NCBI GenBank assembly: GCA_913058335.1
Contig: CAJXPX010000004.1
Span: 1 to 64,000 of the forward strand
Direction of reading: 5' to 3'
From: an uncultured Hyphomonadaceae bacterium
GTDB taxonomy: Bacteria; Pseudomonadota; Alphaproteobacteria; Caulobacterales; Maricaulaceae
Length of the DNA: 64,000 nt
Positions 21,212-30,494 of the stretch are shown in pieces (position 1 is the first letter of the stretch; the number at the start of each line of letters is the position of its first letter). A program made the position numbers and the translations under genes. The notes under the pieces are model-generated. The model worked only from the letters and a program-made list of their open reading frames with translations, was not told where the DNA came from and made no database searches.

Positions 21212-22747
21212 ATGGGCGAATTTATTTTCAAATTGCCGGATATTGGCGAAGGTGTTGTCGAAGCCGAAATTACGGCTTGGCATGTTTCCGTTGGCGACAA
21301 AGTCGAAGAAGATGCGCCTTTGGCGGATGCCATGACCGACAAGGCGACGATTGAGCTGACCTCACCCGTTGAAGGCGTCGTCAAATCCCTTGGCTGTGAA
21401 GAGGGCGATGTGTTTTCGGTCGGAGGCCATTTGGTTGTTTTAGAGACGGAAGGCGACGTTACGGCAGAGGAAGAAAAAACAGAAGACACGTCCGAAAATG
21501 ACACTTCAGAGAATTTGGAAAACTCTTCACCTGACACGTCGACGTCTTCCGGATCTGACGAGTTTATTTTCAAGCTTCCCGATATTGGCGAAGGCGTTGT
21601 CGAAGCCGAGATTACAGCTTGGCACGTCTCTGTTGGGGACGAAGTTGAAGAAGACGCGCCGCTGGCCGACGCCATGACGGATAAAGCTACGATTGAACTG
21701 ACCTCTCCGGTAAACGGTAAGATTTTGGCGCTAGGCTGTGAAGAGGGCGATGTGTTTTCCGTCGGGGGAAACCTTGTGACCTTAGAGATTGAAGGGTCTG
21801 CACCTACGCCGGAAAGCACCACGAAAGACATTCCGGAAAAAGTTGAGACATCTGTAAAGTCTTCGTCCCCAACGCCGAAGACGCCGTCAACGGCCAAGTC
21901 ATCTTCAGAGAAAGTACTGGCCAGCCCAGCCGTCCGCAAGCGCGCCATGGATTCCGGACTTGATCTATCGAAAGCAAAGGCCAGTGGCGGCGAAGGTCAG
22001 GTCACGCATAATGACCTTGATTTACTCGAAAAGGCGGTGGAGCCCGAAGACGGTGAAACCCGTATCAAAGTCATTGGCCTGCGCCGCGTAATCGCGCAGC
22101 GTATGCAGGAATCCAAACGTAACATTCCGCACTTCACCTATGTTGAAGAAATAGATGTCACCGAGCTGGAAGCCTTTCGGGCCCGCATCAATCAGAAAAA
22201 ATCTGACGACAAACCCAAGCTGACGGTTCTCCCGCTTATGATCCGGGCGATGGCTGTCTTACTCCGTGATTGGCCGCAATTTAATGCGCGTTATATGGAC
22301 GAGCAGGGTTATGTCTCGCAATTTTCCGATTTTAATCTGGGTATTGCGACGCAGACAGATATTGGTTTGGTCGTGCCTGTCTTGAAGAAAGCGCAAACCC
22401 TGTCCGTCTGGAAAATGGCAGAGGAGTTGAACCGCCTTGCCGAAGGCGCACGTAACAATAAGCTTAAACCCGAAGAAATGGGTGGCGCGACGACCACTCT
22501 TACCTCCCTCGGCCCCTTAGGCGGCATCGTAACGACACCTGTTATTAACCGGCCGGAAGTGGCAATTTTTGGCCCGAATAAAATCCGCCCTAAACTCGTG
22601 ATGGAAGAGGGTCAGGTAGTGGAGCGCAAAGTCATGAACTTCTCAGTCTCCTGCGATCACAGAGTGATTGATGGTTATGACGCGGCCAAAATGATGCAGG
22701 ACTTGAAGGCCTTATTACAAGACCCGCAAATGATGTTCCTGGCCTAA
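21212..22747 (+). CDS. bkdB: Branched-chain 2-oxoacid dehydrogenase E2 with two lipoyl domains
   Basis: A 511-residue dihydrolipoamide acyltransferase core. Two almost identical lipoyl domains stand in tandem, residues about 3-80 and 117-194, each with the MTDKATIELTSPV loop; the lipoylated lysines are K44 and K158. Acidic Ser/Thr-rich linkers follow both. A peripheral-subunit binding domain lies near 230-275 (ASPAVRKRAMDSGLDL). The catalytic domain ends with the acyltransferase motif SCDHRVIDGYD. Most bacterial BCKDH E2 proteins carry one lipoyl domain. The near identity of the two copies, also at the DNA level with a 342-base offset, suggests a recent in-frame duplication or gene conversion. 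Confidence 0.95.
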   Translation: MGEFIFKLPDIGEGVVEAEITAWHVSVGDKVEEDAPLADAMTDKATIELTSPVEGVVKSLGCEEGDVFSVGGHLVVLETEGDVTAEEEKTEDTSENDTSENLENSSPDTSTSSGSDEFIFKLPDIGEGVVEAEITAWHVSVGDEVEEDAPLADAMTDKATIELTSPVNGKILALGCEEGDVFSVGGNLVTLEIEGSAPTPESTTKDIPEKVETSVKSSSPTPKTPSTAKSSSEKVLASPAVRKRAMDSGLDLSKAKASGGEGQVTHNDLDLLEKAVEPEDGETRIKVIGLRRVIAQRMQESKRNIPHFTYVEEIDVTELEAFRARINQKKSDDKPKLTVLPLMIRAMAVLLRDWPQFNARYMDEQGYVSQFSDFNLGIATQTDIGLVVPVLKKAQTLSVWKMAEELNRLAEGARNNKLKPEEMGGATTTLTSLGPLGGIVTTPVINRPEVAIFGPNKIRPKLVMEEGQVVERKVMNFSVSCDHRVIDGYDAAKMMQDLKALLQDPQMMFLA

Positions 22748-22814
22748 TCACAGACTTACTTTTCTGCTTGGCAGACGCTCGCGTCTGTCCTATATGCCGC
22801 GCTTCGCACCGTAT

Positions 22815-22888
22815 GGTGGGGTAGCTCAGCTGGTTAGAGCGCAGGACTCATAATCCTGAGGTCGGGGGTTCAAGTCCCCCTCCCACTA
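22815..22888 (+). tRNA. tRNA with CAT anticodon, probably elongator Met
   Basis: A complete cloverleaf: acceptor ggtgggg/tcccact, D arm gctcagctggttagagc, anticodon loop ctcataa with CAT, and T arm ggggg-ttcaagt-ccccc. CCA is not encoded; the bases after A73 are CGG. CAT also serves tRNA-Ile2 (lysidine-modified), and I cannot exclude that identity. The initiator is excluded because C1/A72 is absent. Perfect 8-base inverted repeats (gcaccgta 22806-22813, tacggtgc 22887-22894) extend the acceptor stem on both sides. Confidence 0.9.
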
Positions 22889-23019
22889 CGGTGCGGATAT
22901 TTTCCTAATATGAATGTCTAAATTTTTGTGTTGAGCTATCGAAAATCCGATTGCCAAAAAGATGAAATTATTGGAAACTCCATTGAAGGGTTGCGGGGAA
23001 GCGCCTTCAGGAGAAATTT

Positions 23020-24132
23020 GTGCCAAGAAAAGGGCGTGAGCGCTTTGTCGAATTTGATGTAGCGGATAGATTTGCCGGGAAATTCCCGTCAATCGGCGTT
23101 CAAATCGCATTTGGACTTTTTTGTTTCATTTTTGCGGTGTTGGCGCGCACGCTTGTCGATGAGGTTTTCGCTGCGGCGGGGCCTTTTTCTCTGATATATC
23201 CTGCCATTCTTATCTCTACGCTGTATGGACGTTGGCCCTCTGGCGTGACAACTTTTATACTTGCTTTTCTCCACGCTTGGTACGTTGTCTTACCAGCCCA
23301 TTATTCCTTCTCATTCGAGACAGCAGGAGACGGCGCCCGTACTTTTGTAAATGGATGTGCGGCATTGTTTATTCTGCTTTTCGCCGAAATTTTCAGGCGC
23401 GGCATACGCCTCGCAACTCTTGAACGCGATCGTCAGTTAAAAACGACACAGATTTTAATCCGGGAGTTAGAACACCGAACAAGGAATAATTTTGCGATGG
23501 TGTCGAGCCTGCTGAATATGCAAAGCCGTGACCATCACTCCCAAGACGTTAAGCAAGCTTTGAAAATGGCGTCCTCCCGCGTGAATAGTTTTGCGGCTAT
23601 CCATGATTCAATTTACAGCTCACAGGATTTTCGCGAAGAGCTAGATGTTTCCAACTATCTCAATTCGCTTTGCGAAAACTTGCGGAAAGCCTTTTCCTCA
23701 AGCTCAAATATTGAAATCACTCTCTCAGCGGTCTCTTTTCAGATGGATAGGGATAAGGCCGTTGCCTTGGGTTTGATTCTCAATGAAATTGTGACAAACG
23801 CTATTAAGCATGCCTTTCCAGACGGTCGCAAAGGCACAATCCATATCTCTTTTAAAGCTGAGCCTGAACAAGCTTGGATCTTGTCTATCTCGGATAATGG
23901 GTGCGGTATGAAGACGCGTAAGGCAAAATCTTTAAACGTCAAATCTGAAATATCAGAGTCTTCTGCCAAAGCCGACCTCCAGCCCGCCGCCCGTAAAGGG
24001 GCTAAAAATGGATTAGGGACGCGGTTAACAAAAACATTCGCGCAAACCCTTAATGCACGCATCGAAACGAAAAGTTCAAAAGACGGGACTACTTTCAGGC
24101 TCATAGAAAATTGCGACGAGGAATCTGAATGA
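23020..24132 (+). CDS. Membrane HisKA_2-type sensor histidine kinase
   Basis: A 370-residue kinase. Residues about 25-130 hold three or four hydrophobic helices in the style of the DUF4118 sensor region. The phosphoacceptor block RELEHRTRNNFAMVSSLLNMQ near residue 148 is the HisKA_2 type, typical of alphaproteobacterial general stress and light signalling. The ATPase domain shows the N box NEIVTNAIKHAFP and DNGCGM; the G2 loop is NGLGTRLTK, and a low-complexity insert precedes it. Start is GTG 23020 with CAGGAG before it. No response regulator is adjacent, so the partner is elsewhere. Confidence 0.88.
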   Translation: MPRKGRERFVEFDVADRFAGKFPSIGVQIAFGLFCFIFAVLARTLVDEVFAAAGPFSLIYPAILISTLYGRWPSGVTTFILAFLHAWYVVLPAHYSFSFETAGDGARTFVNGCAALFILLFAEIFRRGIRLATLERDRQLKTTQILIRELEHRTRNNFAMVSSLLNMQSRDHHSQDVKQALKMASSRVNSFAAIHDSIYSSQDFREELDVSNYLNSLCENLRKAFSSSSNIEITLSAVSFQMDRDKAVALGLILNEIVTNAIKHAFPDGRKGTIHISFKAEPEQAWILSISDNGCGMKTRKAKSLNVKSEISESSAKADLQPAARKGAKNGLGTRLTKTFAQTLNARIETKSSKDGTTFRLIENCDEESE

Positions 24133-24199
24133 CTGCTTGGCTTTCAGGCCCTTTCAAAAGTTTAACCTGTCTTAAATAATTCAACATACCGTCGCTAAG

Positions 24200-24217
24200 T
24201 CGTCATGATTCTGACAC
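24200..24217. promoter_or_regulatory. Possible PHO box
   Basis: Two imperfect heptamers tcgtcat and ctgacac separated by four bases compare with the PhoB repeat CTGTCAT-N4-CTGTCAT at 5/7 each. The site is 60 bases upstream of the TonB receptor whose partner gene is a phytase, which makes phosphate control sensible. The match alone is weak. Confidence 0.35.
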
Positions 24218-24276
24218 GCAGGTGTCGTGAAAGTTTTGAATATCCCCGCTCAGTTATCAATTGAGGGGTTTTCTAC

Positions 24277-27123
24277 ATGTCACAATATCATTCGCGTCCT
24301 TTGCGTAAATTATTACTCACTTCATTGCCGGTTCTCGCTGTCGCTATCGCCTCGCAGGCTTCGGCCCAGTCGATTAGCGGTAAAGTTACAGATTCGACCG
24401 GAGACGCGCCCTTTGAAGGCGTGGTCATCAGCATTGATGATTTGAACCGGACGACCACGACGGACCGTTACGGGAATTATAAACTCTTCAATATCCCGCC
24501 CGGCAGCTACACTGTTACCTCCAGCTATATTGGGGCGGGCACGGTCAGTAATACGATTGACGTCCCCCCTGAAGGCACCGTTCTGGACATAATCGTTGGG
24601 GATAATGTTGACTATATCGATAACATAATTGTGGTCGGGACCCGCGCCGCTCAAGCAGGTGCTTTGAACCAACAACGGGCTGCAGACTCTATTTTGACGG
24701 TTATCGATTCTGACGGACTTGGAAACTTTCCGGACACAACCGTTGCCGACTCCCTCTCGCGCGCAGTGGGCCTGTCTATCGAGAACGATCAAGGCGAAGG
24801 GCGTTATGTCTCTATTCGCGGTATCAATACGGATCTGATTTCCTCTTCCATTAACGGTGTGCGCACACCGTCACCGGAAGATCGCCGCGGCGTTTTGCTG
24901 GACGGCGTGCCATCTGACTTACTCGATGGAATTGAAATTCAAAAATCACTGACGCCTGATGTGGATGCTGACAGTTTGGGCGGCGTTATCAATCTAAAAA
25001 CAATTTCCGCCTTTGATCGGGGCGGCGTTTATTTCCGGGCAAAGGCCGAAGGACGCTATAACGAAATTTCGGAGACGATTTCTCCAAAAGGCACGCTGAC
25101 TTACTCGAATGTTTTTGGCGAACGCTTGGGCGTAGCGCTATCGGCAAACTATCAGGACATGGACATCGAATCCCACAATAATGAGACAGGAAGCTGGGGC
25201 TTTGATGAAGAGGCCGGTGAGTTTTTTCTTAACGATGATTATGAGCAGCGTTGGTATGATATTGACAGGGAGCGAATTGGCTTGGTTGGTAATTTCGACT
25301 TGGACGTAAACGAAAATACCCGTCTCTATCTGCGAACCTTATTCAATAATTATACGGATGATGAGATCAGAAACAAATTTGAGTATAAAGACCTTGATGA
25401 CGGGATGGCGACCTCGCCTTCCTCTTCGTCAGTCCCTATTAATGAGGTCGACACCGAAGTCCGGAAACGTAAGGAAGTGCGCCAAATCCAGACTTACGCT
25501 TTGGGCGGCACCACCGAAATTGAGACCTGGAAATTCGAGTATGAAGGCGCCTACGCTTACGCCGAGGAAGATGACAGCGATAACCACGATGTCGCTTTCA
25601 GATATGAAGATATTCAAGACAATAATGTCGGTGACCTGTTATTTGATACCTCAGACCCGCAACAGCCCTTATTGAGCGGAAGCGATGCGCTAAGTTCTAT
25701 CTTTATGCCGTCTAACTATCTGCTCGATTCCTTCGAGGAAGAGCGGTCCATAAATCAGGATACGGAACTGAGTGCTAAGCTGGATATTTCTAAAGAGGCG
25801 CTTTTGGGGAATATGCAGGTCACTTGGAAAGCCGGCGCGAAAATTCGGGATCGCGAGAAAATCCGTGATGTGAATCTCGATATTTATAGCGGCGCGGAGG
25901 ACATAAACCTGTCCGGTTTTGTCGGAAACGAGTTTATCGATAATTGGCGCCTTGCCAATCCTATGCCAGCCTATCCGGACGGAAATCAGACAAACAGTCT
26001 TCGCGGAAACGCTCAGGGCAATCTGGAGTTTGAGGATGATGATTCAAACTTTGGCAGCCTATCTGAAGATTTTGAGGTCAATGAACAAATCCTGGCGGCC
26101 TATGGCATGGGAACGTTTAGAATAGGCGACGCCACAATCGTCGCCGGGGCCCGCGTCGAGCAGACCAATATTGATATGACAGGGAATAATTACGCGGAAG
26201 AGGCCGATATTAACGATGTCACCGTTCTGAATTATGAAAACGATTACACGAACTTCCTTCCGAGCCTGAATGTTAAGTATGACTTCACCGACAAGTTGAT
26301 TGGCCGGGCGGCCTATTACGCCGCTATAGTGCGTCCAGGGTTTGGCGACATGGCGCCGTTTGCCCGCCTGAATGATGACGAGGATGAGGCGGAGATCGGC
26401 AATCCAAGCCTTCAGCCTTATGAAGCGGACAATTTCGATCTGGCCTTGGAATTCTATCCCTCCAGCCTGTCTGTCCTATCTGTTGGCGGGTTTTACAAAA
26501 CAATTGATAATGCTATTTATCAAGCCACATTTGATGTTGGAAACGAGCCTGGGCAGATCGATCTCTCTAGTTTGAATGCGGCCCAGCTTTTGACTGTTGA
26601 AGAAATAACCACTTCTATAAATGTGGATACTGTCGATCTTTACGGTGTTGAGTTTAACTTTGTTCAGGACCTTAATGTGGTCAGCGAAGTTCTGGATGGT
26701 TTCTTGCTTTCAGCCAATCTTACACTCACAGAATCCGAAGCAACTATCCCGGACGGTGAGGGTTTTCGCGATGTGCCATTCCTCAAACAGTCCGATTCAG
26801 TTTGGAATGTGGCTTTGGCGTATGACAAGGGCCCTTGGGATCTCCGCGTTTCAGCCAATTATCGCGGAGATTATCTGGATGAGTTAACCTCTGAAGGGGA
26901 TCCGGGCGATCCGGAATACGGAAACCTTGATCGATATACGGACGGTCGTTTGATGGTCGAAGCTTCAGCAAAATATAAAGTTACAGATAGTCTTCAAGTC
27001 TATCTGGAGGGTAAGAACCTGACGGATGAACCGGAATATTACTATTTCGGGGATGAATCGCGTCTATCACAATATGACGAGTTCGGCACAAGCATCATCT
27101 TCGGTGCGCGCTTCACTTATTAA
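24277..27123 (+). CDS. TonB-dependent outer-membrane receptor, Caulobacter/Xanthomonas type
   Basis: A 948-residue receptor with a signal peptide (about residues 1-30, ending ASA). A carboxypeptidase-like beta-sandwich domain follows (residues about 31-110, with YGNYKLFNIPPGSYTV). The plug domain contains ADSLSRAVGLSIEND, RYVSIRGINTDL and the DADSLGGVINLKT end. A beta-barrel closes with the aromatic FGARFTY terminus needed for outer-membrane insertion. It imports a ligand using TonB energy. The phytase-like lipoprotein 11 bases downstream suggests inositol phosphates or related phosphate compounds as ligand; this is inference from context. GAGG upstream supports ATG 24277. Confidence 0.92.
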   Translation: MSQYHSRPLRKLLLTSLPVLAVAIASQASAQSISGKVTDSTGDAPFEGVVISIDDLNRTTTTDRYGNYKLFNIPPGSYTVTSSYIGAGTVSNTIDVPPEGTVLDIIVGDNVDYIDNIIVVGTRAAQAGALNQQRAADSILTVIDSDGLGNFPDTTVADSLSRAVGLSIENDQGEGRYVSIRGINTDLISSSINGVRTPSPEDRRGVLLDGVPSDLLDGIEIQKSLTPDVDADSLGGVINLKTISAFDRGGVYFRAKAEGRYNEISETISPKGTLTYSNVFGERLGVALSANYQDMDIESHNNETGSWGFDEEAGEFFLNDDYEQRWYDIDRERIGLVGNFDLDVNENTRLYLRTLFNNYTDDEIRNKFEYKDLDDGMATSPSSSSVPINEVDTEVRKRKEVRQIQTYALGGTTEIETWKFEYEGAYAYAEEDDSDNHDVAFRYEDIQDNNVGDLLFDTSDPQQPLLSGSDALSSIFMPSNYLLDSFEEERSINQDTELSAKLDISKEALLGNMQVTWKAGAKIRDREKIRDVNLDIYSGAEDINLSGFVGNEFIDNWRLANPMPAYPDGNQTNSLRGNAQGNLEFEDDDSNFGSLSEDFEVNEQILAAYGMGTFRIGDATIVAGARVEQTNIDMTGNNYAEEADINDVTVLNYENDYTNFLPSLNVKYDFTDKLIGRAAYYAAIVRPGFGDMAPFARLNDDEDEAEIGNPSLQPYEADNFDLALEFYPSSLSVLSVGGFYKTIDNAIYQATFDVGNEPGQIDLSSLNAAQLLTVEEITTSINVDTVDLYGVEFNFVQDLNVVSEVLDGFLLSANLTLTESEATIPDGEGFRDVPFLKQSDSVWNVALAYDKGPWDLRVSANYRGDYLDELTSEGDPGDPEYGNLDRYTDGRLMVEASAKYKVTDSLQVYLEGKNLTDEPEYYYFGDESRLSQYDEFGTSIIFGARFTY

Positions 27124-27134
27124 GGAGAGAGATT

Positions 27135-28208
27135 ATGACAAACAACTATATTAGTAAGGCCTCTAAGGGTTTGACAACAAGTTTGCTCTTCGGACTTGCG
27201 TCCTGCGCCACCATAGAGGCAGAAGCGCCCTATGTGGCTCCGACAGAAGGCATGTTTCCTGTCACCGCGGCGTTTGAAACGCCAATCGTCGGCAGCGCGG
27301 GAGACTCTGCCGACGATCCGGCAATTTATGTCCACCAAAGCGGCAGCGGTTTCATCGCTGGCACTGATAAACAATTCGGCCTTCATATTTATACTTTGGA
27401 CGGAGACGCCAGAGAGTTTTTCCCGCTCGGCACATTAAATAATGTCGATTTACGGGAAAACTTCAGGGTCGGCGGAACGCCTTACGTCCTTCTGGTTGCC
27501 AGTAATGATGAGAAAAAGAATATTACGGCCTTACTATATAATGCCGAAACAGATGAGTTTTTACCGGAAATGACGGCTGAACTCCCGCTTGAGCCGATGC
27601 CTTATGGGATTTGTTTGGGGCAGGTTGGCTCGGATTATCATGTCGGCATAACGACGAAAGAAGGTGTCTTTTATCAATACGCTCTTGTTTACGGAGCCGA
27701 GGGCTTCGCCGTTTCAAAGTTGCGAGAGTTCCCGACAGGCACAAAAACGGAGGGCTGCGTGTTTGATGACAGAACACAAGCTCTATATATCGCTGAAGAA
27801 ATGGGAGGTCTCTATCACTATCCCGCAAATCCGGCTGACGGGGTGGCCCGGACCGTAATTGGCCGGCCCGGACAATACGGCCTTATGGGTGACCTTGAAG
27901 GTGTGACAGTTTATCCGGAGGGCGATGAAGGCGGCTACCTGATTGTGTCCTCCCAAGGAAATAATAGCTATGTCGCTTTCACCCTGCCGGATTACCAGTT
28001 TAAAGGTCAGTTTGAAATTGCCGAAGGCGCTGTGGATCGTACCACAGTGACTGACGGAATTGACGTCACGGCGAAATCAACAGAGCGTTTTCCAAAAGGG
28101 TTTTTCGTCGTTCAGGATAATCAAAACTCTGAAGATGCGATAGAAGGTCAAGAAAAGCAGAATTTCAAGGTCGTGGACTGGCGCGAAATTGAGGCCGGAT
28201 TGAAATAG
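27135..28208 (+). CDS. Beta-propeller phytase-like lipoprotein
   Basis: A 357-residue exported protein. LASC with Cys near residue 24 is a lipobox. The mature part matches beta-propeller phytases (3-phytase): DSADDPAIYVH near residue 56, GTDKQFGLHIY, NNVDLR, GICLGQ, EGCVFDD, LYIAEEMGGLYHY, DLEGVT and SSQGNNSYV. These acidic and loop residues bind calcium and phosphate in known members, so release of phosphate from phytate is the expected reaction. Together with the TonB receptor it forms a capture-and-hydrolysis unit. A strong hairpin terminator follows. Confidence 0.9.
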   Translation: MTNNYISKASKGLTTSLLFGLASCATIEAEAPYVAPTEGMFPVTAAFETPIVGSAGDSADDPAIYVHQSGSGFIAGTDKQFGLHIYTLDGDAREFFPLGTLNNVDLRENFRVGGTPYVLLVASNDEKKNITALLYNAETDEFLPEMTAELPLEPMPYGICLGQVGSDYHVGITTKEGVFYQYALVYGAEGFAVSKLREFPTGTKTEGCVFDDRTQALYIAEEMGGLYHYPANPADGVARTVIGRPGQYGLMGDLEGVTVYPEGDEGGYLIVSSQGNNSYVAFTLPDYQFKGQFEIAEGAVDRTTVTDGIDVTAKSTERFPKGFFVVQDNQNSEDAIEGQEKQNFKVVDWREIEAGLK

Positions 28209-28231
28209 GTTCAGTAATTCCGCTAAAAAGA

Positions 28232-28252
28232 AAGCCGCCTTTGAGGCGGCTT
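28232..28252. terminator. Terminator between phytase and regA
   Basis: A perfect 9-bp stem aagccgcct / aggcggctt with loop ttg, flanked by A-rich bases on the left and TTATTTCATTTT on the right. It lies between convergent genes and may serve both. Confidence 0.75.
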
Positions 28253-28296
28253 ATTTCATTTTATACGCTGATTTACCTTGGACAATACGCTGTGAT

Positions 28297-28842
28297 TTAC
28301 CTCGGGGCGCGCTTCGCGAGAATTCGCTGTAAAGTTCGTCTGTGCATATTTAAACGTCTCGCCGTCTCGGAGACATTCTTTCCGCAAAGTTCGTAAACCC
28401 GCTGGATATGTTCCCATCTCACGCGGTCGGCGCTCATTGGGTTTTCCGGCGGCTCTGGGGTTTCCCCTTTGCTGGCGAGCAGGGCTTTGCAGACATCATC
28501 GGCGTCGGCGGGTTTGGCCAGATAATCCACGGCGCCGCGTTTCACCGCAGAGACGGCTGTGGCTAAATTCCCGTAACCTGTGAGCATCACCATGCGGCAA
28601 TCAGGCCGGGTTTTATGGAGAAGGTCAATAACGTCCAAGCCGTTTCCGTCATCAAGCCGCATATCCAGGACAGCAAAGGCAGGAGGGTTAGCACTGGCGA
28701 GCGCTTTGGCTTCGGCCACCGTTTCAGCGGTTGTGACCGTGAAGCCGCGCTGTTCAAGGGCGCGGCCCAGCCGGGTTCGAAAAGGGCCGTCATCGTCAAG
28801 AATTAACAGGCTGGCATCGTCCGGCAGGTTATATTCAGTCAT
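28297..28842 (-). CDS. regA: Redox response regulator RegA/ActR/PrrA
   Basis: A 181-residue response regulator with the acidic pocket DDD near residues 16-18, phosphoacceptor D60 (AVLDMRLDDG) and KPAD for the conserved lysine. The DNA-binding end reads NVSETARRLNMHRRTLQRILAKRAPR, nearly invariant in RegA proteins. It controls respiration, carbon and nitrogen genes in response to the quinone pool. It follows regB on the same strand with about 130 bases between, and the senC gene lies on the far side of regB, the usual reg/prr neighbourhood. Confidence 0.96.
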   Translation of the reverse strand: MTEYNLPDDASLLILDDDGPFRTRLGRALEQRGFTVTTAETVAEAKALASANPPAFAVLDMRLDDGNGLDVIDLLHKTRPDCRMVMLTGYGNLATAVSAVKRGAVDYLAKPADADDVCKALLASKGETPEPPENPMSADRVRWEHIQRVYELCGKNVSETARRLNMHRRTLQRILAKRAPR

Positions 28843-28974
28843 ATTTCAGGTCTCATCCTTTTTGACTCGCTCTCTATTGGCGATCTTTCTAATAAAACTT
28901 CTTACGTCTTACCCTATTATTGAGACTTATGGCAGGGTGAAAAAGGGTAAACTGATATGCATTGGTTGGGGCTC

Positions 28975-30321
28975 TTAAGGTCCCGGCGGCGCTATAAGTA
29001 TTTTTCGGGGCCATTTTGCTTCAACCCGCGCTCCGCCAAGCGGCGCCCGAGTAAACCGCACCGTCCCCCCTGTCCGTTCTATTAGAGTGGAAGCGATGAA
29101 CACGCCCAGCCCCAACCCGCCGGCGCGTTCCGGTTTGGTTTTTTGTCGATTTCTCATAGTGACATAAGGTTGCCCGAGCCGCCCCAATATTGTCGGCTCA
29201 AAGCCCGGCCCATCATCATCGATGGTCAAGGTAATATAATCTTCGGTCCAATGTCCGGTGAGGCTGACTTGATCGTGGGCGAAATCAACGGCGTTTTCGA
29301 CAAAGTTTTTCATGGCGTAAACCAGCTCCGCTTGTCGACGAAGGGCCGGTTCAGGGCCGACTCCGCCCGTTTCAATCGCAATGTCCGGTTCGATATCAAT
29401 GAAAGGCTCAGCCGCTTCTTCGAACAAATCCTCAATAGAAAGTTGATCATGGATGGCGTCGCCTTCATCACCCCGTAAAGACAGCTGCTCCAAAATGGAA
29501 CGGCACCGTTGGGCTTGGGATAATAAAAGTGCGGCGTCTTCCGACAGGGATGATCCTTCGGGAATTTCGCGGCTCATTTCTTTCGCCACGACCTGTATGG
29601 TCGCGAGAGGCGTTCCGAGCTCATGCGCGGCCGCAGCAGCAAGACCGCCCAGCGCCGAGAGTTTGTGTTCATGGGCCAGCAGGGTTTCGGTGGCGGCCAA
29701 AGCCGCGGCCATTTTCCGGCTCTCTTTTGTCGCTCTCCAGGCATAGAGTGACGTAAAGATGGAGCCGACAATAATCGCGACCCAAACCCCGAGGCGGAAT
29801 AATAGCGGCAAATCCAGCGGAGAGGCGGGGTCCCAAGGGAGGGGGCGGTAATGGAAAACCAAATAGAGCGACAAAACGGTCGCTAGGCTTGCGAGGGTCA
29901 AGAGGACAGGTTTAGATAATGTTGTGGCACTGGTTACAACCGGGGCCAGAAAGAGAAGGGCGAAGGGGTTAGTTATTCCGCCGGTCAGCCAGAGCAGCGC
30001 GGCAAGTTGGATAATATCAAAGCCAAGTTGCAGCAGCGCCTCCATATCAGCCACGCGGCGATCCAGCGGAGACAATGTGGTCAACGCCAGATTGACCATG
30101 ACACTTGTTCCAACGACAATAGAACAGGCGAGCGCCGGAAGAGGGTAGTTAAAAATCTGGCTGACAATTAACAGCGCCAGAGCCTGCCCCCCAATGGCGC
30201 CCCATCGCAATAGAACCAATGTATATCGCCGCAAACGACCCATAGACCGCGCGGGCCGTTTGGGCGGGTCAGCCATCTCAACAAGGCCAAGCGGCAGGGT
30301 CGGGTCTAGAGTTGCGCTCAC
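28975..30321 (-). CDS. regB: Redox sensor histidine kinase RegB/PrrB/ActS
   Basis: A 448-residue membrane kinase. Six hydrophobic helices fill the N-terminal 190 residues and include GGITNPF (114-120), the heptapeptide linked to ubiquinone sensing. H233 in HELGTPLA is the phosphoacceptor; C273 in QRCRSIL corresponds to the redox-active cysteine of RegB. The ATPase domain has NFVENAVDFA, DDDGPGF and GGLGLGVF. It phosphorylates RegA. It is divergent from senC across about 170 bases, where shared regulation is likely. Confidence 0.96.
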   Translation of the reverse strand: MSATLDPTLPLGLVEMADPPKRPARSMGRLRRYTLVLLRWGAIGGQALALLIVSQIFNYPLPALACSIVVGTSVMVNLALTTLSPLDRRVADMEALLQLGFDIIQLAALLWLTGGITNPFALLFLAPVVTSATTLSKPVLLTLASLATVLSLYLVFHYRPLPWDPASPLDLPLLFRLGVWVAIIVGSIFTSLYAWRATKESRKMAAALAATETLLAHEHKLSALGGLAAAAAHELGTPLATIQVVAKEMSREIPEGSSLSEDAALLLSQAQRCRSILEQLSLRGDEGDAIHDQLSIEDLFEEAAEPFIDIEPDIAIETGGVGPEPALRRQAELVYAMKNFVENAVDFAHDQVSLTGHWTEDYITLTIDDDGPGFEPTILGRLGQPYVTMRNRQKTKPERAGGLGLGVFIASTLIERTGGTVRFTRAPLGGARVEAKWPRKILIAPPGP

Positions 30322-30494
30322 CGTTTTGTCTTACCATGCGCTAGTTTCAGCCCACGCGCTAATTTCAGAGCGTCAATCTGACAGGTCAGGAGGGATAGTG
30401 TGCAGGCCATATTTAGTCTATACGCGGTTGGAGCAGGCTTGGATATGCTAAGCCAAAAAAACTTTGACGACGACCTTACTCTCAGGGAACAATT

